64,000 nt of DNA from Aurelia coerulea (GCA_039566865.1 CM076959.1:8353501-8417500), one strand, 5' to 3'; positions 21,423-33,519 are shown, counted from the stretch's first letter. The notes: generated by a model from the sequence alone, not told the origin. Made by a program: numbers and translations.

Positions 21423-21673
21423 TCTGTCTGATAACAATCACACAAAAGAAGAAAACAAGGACCATTGAAAATTCTAGAACATCATTTCAAAAGGCGAGAT
21501 TACTAAGTCCCTGCTGACGAATTCAAAAGAACTTGTCAAAACATGCCTTTATGTTCATTAATCTGTCTGATAACAATCACACAAAAGAAGAAAACAAGGA
21601 CCTTTGAAAATTCTAGAACACTATTTCAAAAGGCGAGATTGCTGAATCCCTGCTGACGAATTCAAAAGAACTT
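21423..21673. repeat. Tandem duplication, 139-bp period
   Basis: TCTGTCTGATAACAATCACA... at 21423 is repeated at 21562 with few differences; about 112 bp of each unit is closely matched (through AATTCAAAAGAACTTG). Two copies only. Confidence 0.85.
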
Positions 21674-23170
21674 GAAACAATCGTTTGACTAACAAACAAC
21701 GCTTTGCAAGAAAAGACTTTGCAAGAAACAACGCTCACATGAAAAAACGACGAAAGATCACATGTTTTCGAGATACCCCCCTCGAAGTCGTCTACTTACA
21801 TGGACACAGTGCCTTTAAGTTACATTAGAAGCATTATTCTACTAAATATTTGGCCTAATGAAGGGAAATTTGAACTTTAAGAAAATTATGGGGAGATTGA
21901 TAGATTGACGGTTGTAGATGAGATTTGAGATTGAGATTCCGCATGCACAAAAAGATGGAGTTTTGTGTGTGATTCTTTGCTTCAACCAGCGCAAGCAGAG
22001 GCAGCTCTGTAACAAATAATACTTTACGTATTCATTTTGATGCAAAAACTGGGAAAGGGGGTGGAGAAACTGAGGGAGGCGTTGCTGTTTCACTTGGTTG
22101 CAAGTTTGGCCAATTAGATGTGTCACGGGTTGCGGGTTTGTAACAGTGCTAAAATTTCGAGTTATTGTTCTAATTAGTGACCGGATAAGTAAGGCTAAGG
22201 TCGAATGAATAGTTTAGTTTTCCTTGGAGCAAGTAGCTTGCGAAAGTACTTGTGTCCATGTTGTGTTTTGTATTGGAAGCCGTTTGAAGCCCTAGCTAGG
22301 CAGCTGTAGTTATATTGAGATCGCATATGCATATTTTGGAGTTAGATTCTTCGAGGACTATCAGTGCTTGTGAGAGACTGAGTAGTACCTTTTTGTTGTA
22401 TTGTATTTGCAGGCTCTGAGAGATGAGCAACAGAATAAATTTGGCCTCAGAAGCTCCCAATGTTTTCGGGTTTCCGAAGTCATGCACTCCATGCAGTTAA
22501 CTGATATCGAAAAACCAGCTTTCGAATGCTTAAAACAGTGCACACAGAGTCGGTGAAAAAGATAATGTTGGAAATAAGCGAAGATTGCTGACGAAAACTG
22601 AAACTTTTTGTTCAGAAAGGCAAATAGCGCTTTTGAAAACGAGGCTATCAACTCAGTCCGATTTCAGACACTGTTTGGCAACAAGTCTCTGTTTTAGCGA
22701 CAAATCAGTTCTGAGAAGCATACAGAGATTGTGTAACCAGTCTATAGTTAACAATGGGCACCAGCCGCAGACAAAGGATCCAGACATTATGCAATGAGGG
22801 TAAATCCCTGCAGGTCAAATTAAACAAACACCTGCAAAGCATTGTGGTTGATGGAAATAGAAAACGAGGCTAAGTTGGATCACACCACTGATCACACGAA
22901 ATTTTCCCTAACACAACCTTATTGATTCAGCTTCACAAATCAAAACGGCGTCCCCTCATTTTTCCATCGTCTCAAGGGCGTAGTTAACAAGGAATTTTCT
23001 GGGGCTATGCCCCAGACCCAACCTTTTATGCAGAGTCGGCCTCATTCTGACTCCCCTGGTAGAGTAATAGATTCAAATTCTTCATGCACGCTCCACCAAT
23101 AACAATTTTTAACACAGCCCAAAGCCAACGACCAGTACGCAGCACTCACTAATGAAAATTATTTCTAGTT
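21674..23170. other. Non-coding stretch; possible hAT end remnant
   Basis: At 22974-23035 the sequence CAAGGGCGTAGTTAAC ... CTGGGGCTATGCCCCAGACCC resembles the G-rich ends of the hAT-like elements elsewhere in the window, but no partner end or TSD is found. No gene recognised. Confidence 0.4.
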
Positions 23171-25565
23171 TTAAATTCTTTGAACACAAAAAAACCCTTC
23201 AGCTTACGAATGCATTACCTAAATAAGAAAATAAATATCCTAATTACATTAATATAATCTATATACAGTTAAAGCGAAATTATGTACAGTAACCTATCTA
23301 GTAGCAGCTGCTCTTCCAGGGCGTCGTGTTTTAGGTTGTGTTCAGCTCGTATAATAACTTTTCAATTGCTTTTTGAATCTACTAAGTGTAGGGAGCTCTC
23401 TGATATTGATGGGTATATCGTTCCAAGCTTTCAGAGCCGAATAGTGAAATCCTTTCTTGACATATTCAAGATTATTTCTTGGGATTTTTAGGTTCCTGCA
23501 ATTCCTTGTTCTGCAGTTGGAATGCTGGGTCCTATGATGGTATTTATCCCAAAGGCTTTCGGGACATTGCCTGTTGATTATTTTGTATGTCATAACTGAT
23601 CGATCAAAGTTTATTAGTTGCTCAACGGTCAACCAATTATGAGACCAATTGTCTTTTAGTCTGGCCTTGTCAATAATCGAACGGGCTCTGTCCCGCAGAC
23701 GTTGGAGGGTATTCAATTTTTATTTAGGAAGACTCCCCCAAATAACATTGGCGTATCGCAGATGGCTTTCGACAAGTGCACGGTACACATGGTCCAGCTG
23801 GGATTGGGAAATAAGATTTTTCAGTTTTTTTAGTGACTTAAGACCGCCACTAATCTTCCCTTTCACTTTGCTGAATTGTTCATCCCAGTTTAGCCCTTCA
23901 TCCACAATAACCCTCAATGATTTGGTCTTCGCGACACACTTTATTTCTGAATTGTGAAGATTCAGTGGTTCTGAGATTCCAACCTTATTTGTCCTCCGTG
24001 GATGGCCAATGATCATGTATTCAGTTTTTTCGGGTTTGCACTTAACTTGTTTATCCTCATCCACTCCGAGATATTTCTTAATTCTTTGTGGGCATTTGTA
24101 ATTAGATCATCGACGTTCCTAGATGTTAATGTAACATGTGTGTCTTCTGCATACATACTAGCCCTAGAGAATTCTAAGCATTTTTCAAAGTCATTTGGGT
24201 AGATTATAAATAGGAGTGGTCCCAAGCAAGACTCTTCAGGTACACCACATGCCCCCGACTGTTGTCCATTAACTGAGCAGAATTGTTTTCTACCACTTAA
24301 GAAGGATGTGAACCACTCTCCTAAACTTCCCCTGATACCGAGTGCACCTAACTTTTTTATCAGTATTGTATGATCTACGGTATCAAACGCCTTTTTTAAA
24401 TCAAGAAATATGGCCAAGTTGAGCTGTTTTTTATCCATATTGTCATACCAATAATCAGTACCGTTTATCAGGGATGTTACAGTGGAATACAGTTTCGAAA
24501 AGCAGATTCATTTGGTGTCAATACTTTGCTAGTTATGTGATAATCAATGAGCTGATCGTGAACGAGTTTTTCCAAAGTCCTAGAAAAAACTGAGATGACC
24601 GAGATAGGCCTATAATTGTTTCTATCCCTTTTCGAGCCTGCTTTAAATATTGGTGTGACTCTTGCTAGTTTCCAGATATCTGGGAAGACACCATACTGCA
24701 ATGACGAGTTGAAAACCATGGTTAGTGGCTTCCAAATGAAGTCTGCTGCATCTTTAATTAGCGTAGTGGAGATCTTGTCTGGGCCTGGTGCTTTGCCATT
24801 TTTCAGTTGCTTTATGGCGTTCAGCGCATATGTTTCATCAATGGGTACAAATGTCATTTTGTTCTGTTGAACGTTTATATGCTTGAGAGAATCATTATCA
24901 GGCCTAGACTCTAACTTGCTAGGAAGTTTCGGCCCTATGGTGGTAAAATGATGATTAAGTGCTTCAGCTATATCCTTTTCTTTAGTAATTGTTTTCCCCT
25001 CAACATCTAAGCTCGAAATTTATGTTGAAGGAGCTGCTTTGTCTAGTACCTTATTAATAACCTGCCATATTCTTTTTGGATCTCCCTTGTTTTCTTCAGT
25101 TAACCAAATATAATGCGACTGTACTGCATCTCGATTTTTTTGTGTTACTTTGTTTCGGAGATGCTTATAAGTGTTCCACTGTTCAGGAGATGTTTTCGTC
25201 GCTTTCTTAACTGCATCCCTGTCTTTCATTGGTTTCCTAATGTCTGGGGTTATCCAAGAAGTAGAAGTGTTACCTACTATCCTCGTTTTCAGGGGTGCAT
25301 GTATATCTAAAACCGACTCAAAGATCTCCTGAAAAGTGGTAGCCATATTATCCGGATTATCAGCATAAGAGCTTAGGATGGTTTCCCAATCTATCTGCTG
25401 TAAGTCGTTGCGAAACGATGCCCTGTCATAATTGCTCAGACTTCGAGTCTCCAAAACTCTTGGTTTCTTATTCTTGACTCGCCAGGCATTCACTTCCCTT
25501 AATCCGTACACCAGACACCAGATAGTGGTCAACCATGCCCACCTCTAGAACTTCTGCCTTCACTA
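23171..25565 (-). mobile_element. Decayed LINE, 5'-truncated, minus strand
   Basis: On the minus strand the segment begins inside the end of an AP endonuclease (VDHYLVSGV, in place of the usual SDH) near 25550. It runs through the RT and C-terminal domain to about 23282, followed by a short 3' UTR. The order and motifs are of the CR1/Jockey type and differ in sequence from the LINE at 7324. Multiple stops and frameshifts are present. Confidence 0.85.
23282..25565 (-). pseudogene. LINE ORF2 remnant: endonuclease end, RT, C-terminal domain
   Basis: Pieces in order on the minus strand: 25532-25020 (linker, RVLETRSLSNYDRASFRNDL; in-frame stop at 25020); 24857-24477 in the same frame (RT fingers: KAPGPDKISTTLIK, NNYRPISVISVFSRTLEK); 24438-24013 in a different frame (FLDLKKAFDTVDHTIL, then the palm). 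24064-23720 and 23716-23342 share a third frame interrupted by a stop (VYRALVESHLRYANVIWG, then LQRLRDRARSII). Two conserved RT boxes are mutated: the palm box reads GVPEESCLGP and the catalytic box reads YAED, so one of the two metal-binding aspartates is lost. The copy is dead both by frame and by chemistry. Confidence 0.88.
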
Positions 25566-25788
25566 TATATTTTGAGCTCGTTGTTGAGAAATTGTCTGTT
25601 AGCGTTTAACTCATATGTTGTTCGTTGCGCTCATTTGTTGTTACAGCTACTCGAGTATAGCCTTTAATCAGTTGTTCAAGCTGGTACTCCTAGTAAATTG
25701 CTTTCAATTCCATAGTTCCGTGATTCCGGATTTCCAAATTCCGTAGTTGCGGATTCCGTGAATTACATTCCGTCGCTTCCGCAGCAGA

Positions 25789-26299
25789 AAGCCTGATTTA
25801 GATATTGGGATTTTTTGCAATTTTTTTCTTTTTCAGTTTTTAGGGCTAGAAGCGAATTTCCTAAAATTTTAGTTTTCGAAAAGCACTGAAAACGACCAAA
25901 AAACAGCGATCAATTTTTCCAAAGAATCGACATGAATGGACAAAAAGAGAACTAGTTTGTGGTGATTTGCGATTTGGAAATCGACCAATTGTAATCTGCT
26001 GTACGAGAGTTTGTACTAAACTCCCAAATCACCTTGAACAGGTTTTCTCTTCGTTCATTCATGTTGAATCTTTTAAAATTTGATCGACATTTTTTTATCG
26101 TTTTCAATGTTTTCGAAAACGAACATTTTAAGAAACTCGCTTCTCGCTCTAAAAACTGAAAACGAACAAATTTGCAAAAAAAGTCATAGAATCTAATTCA
26201 GGCTTTCTGCTAACGATTAAATCATAAATCTTCAAATTGGTCCAGTTTACGATTTATTGTGGCCTGCCAAACGTGCATAGTTTATTTTGGCGCACCCGG
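25789..26299. mobile_element. Large inverted repeat ending in CACCCGG, left end missing
   Basis: AGCAGAAAGCCTGA at 25789 reappears inverted near 26204-26217, and the arms stay alignable almost to the centre (25990-26000). The right flank continues past the arm to GGCGCACCCGG, followed by TA at 26300-26301. The corresponding left end is absent. This is a truncated member of the mariner-like foldback group. Confidence 0.7.
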
Positions 26300-26432
26300 T
26301 AGTCATGTAATTCTCAATCCAGCAAATGAGAGTAAATTGGAATGCTCATTCCAGTAGGAAAAAACAAGTAAAGATAATAAAGAGAGCAGCTTTTTAAAAA
26401 ACAATCTTCAGGACACAATACTATATTTTCTA

Positions 26433-27062
26433 CAGGGCGAGTCAGAAAAAAGGATCCCCGCTTGGAAGGCCACTGCTCCATGAATATCAAAGCAATACTA
26501 TTGAAAAATGTCTTGTTTTATTGCCAATATGTTCAATTAGGTTCAGTAATTTACCCAGTCTGAATCGGCCATTCCTTCCCGTGGATATGGGTGATTTTCT
26601 GCAGAAAGCCCCTTCAAAAAACCTGCAAAAACGAATGAAAACAATGAGCACATTTGCCTTCCTAGAATTGATGACACTCACATAAATTCATGTATTTTGT
26701 CCTCTTGGGAGAATGGAATCCCCTTGAATAGGTCATCGATACCAGGGGGATGACTTGTTCATCCTCCCAAGAGGATAGCACGTGCTAAAGTGTTCACAAG
26801 TCATTGCTGTAAGGCCATTGTAAGGCAGAAATGTTAGGGAAATCTGTTCATGATTTTGGGCACGTTTTGATGGTTATTTGAACCGGCTTTCTCGAGAAAA
26901 TCCCTCATAATTTCAGAATGGAGTGGCCGATTTCAGTCAGGTAAATTTTATAGTAAATTTGAACATTTCTACCATTAAACCATATATTTGCTGATATCAT
27001 TGTCTTCATATCCAGGGATCCGTGACGTTTCAAACGGGAATTCTTTTTGTTGACTCACCCGG
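26433..27062. mobile_element. Mariner-like foldback element, GTGAGTC type, copy 2
   Basis: Flanked by TA (26431-26432, 27063-27064). The left end is mutated (CAGGGCGAGTCAG) and the right end is TTGACTCACCCGG. It is highly similar to 19365-19923 (GGATCCCCGCTTGGAAGGCC; CACTGCTCCATGAATATC). It carries about 75 extra bases around 26795-26870 that copy 1 lacks. Confidence 0.85.
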
Positions 27063-27064
27063 TA

Positions 27065-27955
27065 GTATTGGAATCTAATATTTGTACTTATTCTACCCAA
27101 GAAGAACGATGAATACAGAGAGCTAAAAGGCTATCATTTTAAGGAACAGCTCCAAAATCCATCCAAGGAAACGCTATAACTGTACTTAATCCTAAAGCTG
27201 TAAACATAGCACAAAATCGCGAATAAATAATGGTTTTTAACATAAAATAATTCATAATTTATCATACATATTTGATGAGATGGCGGTACCATTCATATAG
27301 GCTAGTCCAGTGAGTCCATTTCTAATTGGTATGCTTATACCTACACAATTTCAACTCCTTTTAACATTTTGTTTGGTTCATAGTCGGGATCATGGATTGT
27401 TCAGCCCCCTTGGGCTTGGCACGTAGGTCTCGCTTGTCATATCATAGGGATAGGTGAGGCCTGAGGTATTGTCAGGATTACTGGAAGTCTCCTGCATTTT
27501 TTTAGCTTATCGTGCAATATCGTGAAGCTAAAACTGCACAGGTTTCCGGTTTCCCAGCTCTATGGTCCTTTGTGGGGAGGCCTCTGTCAAGTCCATAAAT
27601 ATCAAATCAACTTTTCTTGCCATCCTTTGTTTACTAATTTATATTTCTCTTTGTTTTCCACCTAATGATAAGCGATACCATGTGAGCAACTGGAAATTAC
27701 TGTGGCGCTCTATGCAAAATAGACTTTTACTCGAAGTTCTTTTCAAGCAAAATGATCAGTTTTTGAAAAAGTTCAATCTGAAAGAACCTATTGACTTTGA
27801 AAGTAAACAGTCGTGGAACTTTGATTTTTAGATTTAGAGCCATCTTTTGTTGCATTCAGTCACGGATTTAGAATTGAATTTTTGTTTACAGATCCTCCAG
27901 GAAAAAGATTGATTATAGCCAATTTGATGATGGAAAAGCTGACAGTGATGGTATG
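27065..27955. other. Non-coding or unidentified stretch
   Basis: A frame of 89 codons at 27562-27831 starts with a hydrophobic segment (FLAILCLLIYISLCF) but has no recognisable relative or splice context. I leave it uncalled. Confidence 0.4.
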
Positions 27956-28753
27956 TTAACCCTATTTGGACCGGGTTGAAATTTTGATATTTTTGACCGG
28001 GGGGGGGGCATTTCCTTTTTCTTCAAAACTACAAGAGATATATCAATGAAACTTATGCCAATTGTTTTTTGGACAATTGGCTTTACAAAAACAACAATAG
28101 AAGTTTAATTGATCACGTGGGTCGTTGCTAGGCAACCAATACAATGGAAAAATGGTCAAAATTGAGCTACTGACTTAAAAAGTAAATTTCGTCCAGATTA
28201 ACATGAGATAACAGGCAGAATTGTAGCCAGAAGGAGCAAAGAAGAGTAGAGAAAGATATTTAGGCAAGGAAATTTCCATTTAACTTGCAACTCTTGCTAA
28301 TTAAGAGCAATTAACAATTGAATAGACTAATTGAGTTTTTCTATTGTTCCCTGCATGTTTTGAGATATATTGCCCTAATTAATTCATTCATTCTATGACG
28401 TCATAAATATAAATGACGTCATGGATATCAAAAGTTGCTAATATCAGCAAATATAAATAAACTACATATCAAATGAAAGTAATCTTCAAGACCAATCGAA
28501 TGGTGCATATAACTTTGTCATTAGCACTATTTGCAAGAATTTAGCGAGGATTTTAAAAATTTTATTTATAACCAGTCTCCAAAAATGGGCATCTGGAGGT
28601 CACGTGGCACAAAAATGGTCCATGAAATGTTTAAATTTGATGGCCAATTACATTTTAAGAAAATTCAAAGAGTTGTAGCACCATATCTACAGCAGCGGTG
28701 GAGATATTTGAGAAAGTTTGGTAGAGGGGGGGGGGCCAAAAAAATAGGGTTAA
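27956..28753. mobile_element. piggyBac-like MITE with TTAA duplication
   Basis: The element runs TTAACCCTATTTGG ... CCAAAAAAATAGGGTTAA. TTAA at both ends together with CCCTA termini are the signature of piggyBac. G-runs lie just inside both ends (27999-28008, 28726-28734). There is no transposase; the interior reading frame at 28531-28794 crosses the element end and is not considered a gene. Confidence 0.75.
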
Positions 28754-28987
28754 CCCTTTTTCATCCACGGCGAAATTCATTGATTTTAGTCTAATCTTTC
28801 TGTTTCTGTTTTGATTTGAAATTTTCATTTGTCAAGATTCAATTGAGGCATTTTCATCAATATTTCTTTCTGGAAATTTTAAAAATATTTACCACCAAGG
28901 CTCTCTTATGAAATTTTGAACCCAAGATTATATTTGATCTTGCAAATTTCAGCCTACCGGATGTATAGTAAGCATTGGTCAGGGTTT
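28754..28987. other. No feature seen
   Basis: Short AT-rich spacer between the piggyBac-like MITE and the LINE 3' end. Confidence 0.4.
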
Positions 28988-29710
28988 TTTCATTTCATTT
29001 CAATTTATTAAGGAGGGAGACCCTTCAGCCTAGTGGCTAATTTTCAAGGGGCCCTCTACATAAAAACTTACAAGATATACATGTTAAAAATATCTAACAA
29101 TTACTTACAATAAATAATTTATACAACAAAACCGTGAAACCTAGCTATGAAAATTAAAAGAAAAAGCCATACAAACAATAGACTGGGAAATTTATCCAAC
29201 AATCCAGCAACCAGCGCAGCCCTCGCCCCCATGCTCAACCCATAATATACCGACAACGGAGATCCAAAGATCTCCATCGTCGACCCAGCAGAAATCAAGC
29301 ATAGAAGTAACGGGCCCGGTAGCCACCAGACCGCTAGAATAACCCCAGTCTATTTTAAAAACCTTAATGGAGGTTGCCTGCTTTGTCTCAGCTGCGAGGC
29401 TTTTCCACAGTTTTGAACCTCTATACGAAAACATTTTGTGCCCATTTGCGGATGTTTTCTTTGGTAACCTCAAATCGGTTGCTGTATTTCGAAGGTGACC
29501 AGAGCTGCAAGCGGAGTTTCTTGTGAAAAGATTGCCCATGTATTGCGGAGCAAGCCCACTAACAGACTTGTAAACCATCAGTCTAGAATCTCTGTCGATA
29601 AGCTCACGAACGGTAGATGAGTGGTCTACTTGGGGCATCAAAGCTGCTGTTCGTTACAATTCTAGTAGCTCTGTTTTAAAGCTTTTGGAGCTGATTAATA
29701 TCAACGGTCC
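28988..29710 (-). mobile_element. LINE 3' fragment, CR1/L2-like, minus strand
   Basis: The tail (ATTTC-type repeats at 28990-29010), the 3' UTR (GAGGGCCCCTTG, CTGAAGGGTCTCCCTCC on minus) and the C-terminal coding part match the LINE at 7324-10938 in structure and sequence. On the left it ends with the tail. On the right it stops abruptly near 29710 beside a TTAGGG run, so it is strongly 5'-truncated. Confidence 0.88.
29192..29710 (-). pseudogene. LINE ORF2 C-terminal remnant
   Basis: The minus-strand translation contains LIDRDSRLMVYKSVSGLAPQ, NLFTRNSACS, TDLRLPKKTSANGHKMFSYR and GSKLWKSLAAETKQA. It aligns with residues of about 880-1000 of the LINE ORF2 at 7705-10830. An upstream frame (LQKLQNRATRI-like, near 29650-29700) extends it. 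No RT or endonuclease domain is left. Confidence 0.85.
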
Positions 29711-29713
29711 AGG

Positions 29714-29735
29714 TTAGGGTTAGGGTTAGGATTAG
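29714..29735 (+). repeat. Short interstitial telomere-type repeat
   Basis: TTAGGGTTAGGGTTAGGATTAG, three near-perfect units of the common animal telomere hexamer, directly at the 5' truncation point of the LINE fragment. Confidence 0.7.
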
Positions 29736-31439
29736 AAGCTTAACTCATATGAGACATTTATTGCAACAAAATTGGTCATATCATTCCGGAGTTTCTTCTA
29801 TCAGCCCTCTTCATACACTCACAGAAATAAGCTGGTTTTGAGAAGTACTTTATTGTACCCTAGGGTATTTGAAGGCCAAGAGGTATTCTAGTGTATTCTA
29901 AAGTACCCTATAGGGTACTTTGAGGGTATTCTAGAAAACCTTAGGGTACTTCAGGTCAAAAAGGTACTTCAAAGCACCCTTGCGACTGCAAATATCACGT
30001 GACTTACGCAAAGCGCTCGAAAATGGAATCAATTCGCGTTCTTTTCTTCTCTTTGCGACGGTTCAATTTTGAAGTTTTTGTTGCTGCGGCGAAGGTTTGG
30101 AGGAAAGAAAAGAAATAAGCAGTTACAGTATTGTGGAAAAGGTAAGATTTAATGAATTTATTTCAACCGAATAACAAAATATGATTAAGGAGTATGATGA
30201 TGAAGTCTATTTGAACGGAATTGTTTTATTAACTTTATCTGAAATAGGGAGAAAGTCCCGAGAAGGTTAGCTACGGGTCTTTCGAGACTAGTGGGCAAAA
30301 TTCATCTATGTGAAATTTTTACCTTGGGTTTGGTTTATGTCCTGTCTCTTTCAAAACATTATCTGGCTGAAGAGACATCGACAGTTGACCGAATGCTATT
30401 GCCAGGATCTCGGGTACATAACATAGACCTAAGGCAGCAAGAAACACTTCTAATTCGTGCGTTTTTTGTCTTGGAAATAGTATTCTCGACCTGCTTCTTT
30501 GCATTGTCAAAGATATTCAATGATGACACTGCAATCTTGCCTTTCCTAGTTTTTAATTTCTTGAATCAACATTAGGCGAGCCTGCCTAGCTTTTCCTACA
30601 AGCAATGTTTTGGCAAGAAACTGTTTTGAAGAAGAGATTTTGCAGATCTGCAGATATGATGGATGGGCTGAAAGGTTGACAAACTTTTATATTTTCTCCT
30701 GAGTTCTAGACTAGATCCAAATTTAGTTCTGAGAAGCAAGTTTTTCTGAATTTTTTCGAAAATTTTTTAGTATCTTCTATTCACATCTAATTCATGTTTT
30801 GGTAATGATGTCTTTTGGATCCAAGAATCTTCCAAGGACTTTGTAGCAAATGTATTTCTGAGAATGCTATTTTCCTCAACTTTCTTGCTAGGTTTTGCAC
30901 CTGTGGTGATGTTATGGATATTGAATTTATCTTGCTGTTTTCAAGAAACTGACAGTGACAGACTATCTAGAGTTGGTGAGGCAGAAATCAAAAGCACCTC
31001 ATGACAAGCAGAAAGATGGCACATGACAATCACATGAAAATAGCAAAATATCGTTCTGTGTTTTGAAAATTGGAACAAAGCAATTGCACTCCTAAGGATA
31101 AACTAGCTTTTCACGAAACTTAAAGTGAAGACAAGACTGTTAGATTTTCTCAACAGAACTCTGAGTATTGTCGATATATTAAAAACGTAGGAGTTGTGGT
31201 CAGAGAGGTATGAAAGGTTGGACTGATGATATGAAATTGTAGAATGTAGTGATAGGGTGAAATGAAGGGATGAAACTGTAAGACAGAATGACGAAACTGA
31301 ATGATGGATGGAGTGTTCAATGGAAAGTGGAAAATGAATGATCGAGAAGAATGGATAAGAGAAACAATTTTTTAAAGGAGCTCAAACATTCCAGCAACAG
31401 TTTTGTCTTCATTAAAATGATTTTCTCTTTTCTCTTGTA

Positions 31440-31547
31440 CAGTAAAGTGCCGCCGTTAAGAAACCATTTCACTGGAGAATGGGGTCATTCTGGGAGAACA
31501 ATAGGAGATAAAAATAATTTTCTTGAAGGCCGTACTTTACTTTACTG
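31440..31547. mobile_element. Tiny MITE, pogo/Tigger-like ends
   Basis: CAGTAAAGTGCCGCC at the left and inverted CAGTAAAGTAAAG at the right, flanked by TA on both sides, 108 bp. CAGTAAA-type ends with a TA target occur in pogo/Tigger elements. The inverted repeat is short and imperfect. Confidence 0.45.
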
Positions 31548-31888
31548 TATTGTATTACTTAGATGGTACCTGGGCAAGGAGTACTTAAGTAAGTGTCCAG
31601 GTCATAAAACTTCATTGTGAAAGAATTTAATGAAACCAATAAGAAACCGTCAAGAAACTTTGAGTACATTAAAAAGGCGCGAAAAACAATTTATTGTTCC
31701 AAATTTCTTCTGGTTGAAAGTTAAAATATTTTGTTCTTCATTCAAGAACTTTGTTCGGGCTAATATCAATGATAGGTTCTTGCTTTTAACACTGAGTTTA
31801 CATCTTCACTTTAGGTAGATCTAAACTGCAAAGGAGGAAATAGCATTCTTTGCTGAAAGGGAAATGACGCCTGAATCTACGCTGGGTA

Positions 31889-32151
31889 CACTCTTTTTTA
31901 TAAGAATACCCTATACTTTGTCCAGCCTCGATATTCTTAAGAAATTTTCTTTTTGAGCCTGAAAGTATTCTTATTTTTTTCAAAGCTTCCAAAGGAAATA
32001 ACCGCCCCGAATAGAAACTTAGCTTTTGAAAAATGAGATACAGTATGTCAGTCGTGCGATTCTCTAGATATTCTTATAATATTCTTAAAAATTGGATGAT
32101 TCTGAGCCTGAATATTCTTATAAACATTATTCTTATAAAAAGAGAAGAGTG
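31889..32151. mobile_element. MITE, TA-flanked, TATAAGAATA-rich
   Basis: CACTCTTTTTTATAAGAATA and, inverted, CACTCTTCTCTTTTTATAAG mark the ends; TA flanks at 31887-31888 and 32152-32153. The motif TATTCTTATAA or its inverse recurs at least six times inside. 263 bp, no coding. Confidence 0.65.
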
Positions 32152-33095
32152 TACTGAGCCAATAAATTCAAAAGTGAAACAAGATTGAAAAAAATAATAG
32201 AACAGGATAAAGAAAGTTTTCCTTTTTTTTCATTTTTAATGCAATTTCAAGTTTTCCCCCGATCCCATGATCGTTTATGTACTAAAAATAGAATCTTGAC
32301 CATTTAAAAGCTAAGGGGCGAATCACTCTGTCAAAATATCGTACAGCTTTGCTAAAATGCCGGTCAAAATCCTTTTTCCAACATAAATCCATAAAAAATC
32401 CCTTAAAATCCTTTTCGGAAGAATAATACACCCCTCGGTAATAATAAATTTATGAACTAGCATCCCAAGGAAATTTTCGAATGAATTCCTTTCCTTGGCT
32501 CAGAATGCCTCTCTTCATCCCATATCTACCAGACAAAAATTTGAAACTTCAGAGGGAATGTAAGCAAAAACGTGGCTCAAGCCACTTTGCGGTCAAAGTC
32601 TAGCCAATCAGATATCAAAATTTCATGTTGACGTAAATTACCCAAATATGGCACGGCACAAGCAACGGCCTGTTGTTTTGGTAATGTTATTTTTGTCAAA
32701 GGCTTGTATATGCATAGATTTCCTTTAAAATTATACAAGATTTATGCCAAGTGTAGGTTGTCATAGGTCCTATCGTTGAGTAGATATTTTGATAAAAGCC
32801 TCAAAGCACACGCTGAACAGTAATTGCAAGCAACCTTTACTATTGCTGCAAAGCTGCCCCTTGTTCACCATCAGTATTCACTCTCGATCGTAATTATTTA
32901 TTTTACTAAGTTTACTAACACGAAAGGATTCAATTGTAGGGATCTCCATCATTCGAAAATTAAAATCAGATAAACAAACTCTCTTATTTTGCAAAAGGGG
33001 CCTTTTCCAGCAAAAAGGGACCCTATTTTCAAAATCACGAGGGAAGACATTGCTTTTATGACTGAAGTAATGTTAAATTTCTGCCAAGATAGAAC

Positions 33096-33306
33096 CAGAG
33101 ATGGCGCCACGGAAGAAATGCTAGGGGGCAAATACTGTCAGAGTGCCGACAGTGAGCGAAGCGAGAAAATAATTATGAAACCACGCCTTTCAAATTCCAT
33201 TCAAGTTCACTGAGATGGCACTATTTTCAAAATTTTAAGTGCCAATGGGGGGATTGATGAAGTCGTGGGGGCTTCTGCCCCCGTGCCCCCCCAGGCGCCA
33301 TCCCTG
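33096..33306. mobile_element. hAT-like MITE, 211 bp
   Basis: Ends CAGAGATGGCGCC and inverted CAGGGATGGCGCC, flanked by the 8-mers GATAGAAC and GATAGAGC (one mismatch). A run of C, with CCCCCC(A)GG near the right end, and a GGGGGC stem are typical of the other hAT-like elements in the window. Confidence 0.75.
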
Positions 33307-33519
33307 GATAGAGCCAACGCTCGTGCAGCAGAATACATCCAATCGATTTCTAAATCCCAAGTCAGTACGAAAAACTCGTTGACAAAATATCAAGAAACTC
33401 ACATTTTGCTCTCAACACAGGAATGACACGAATGTGTAAAAAATCCAGAAGCAAAGTAAAAGCTTTTTGCAAACGTTTTAAGTCATAACTCTTCAAAAAC
33501 TTTATCGTAACCTATCGAG

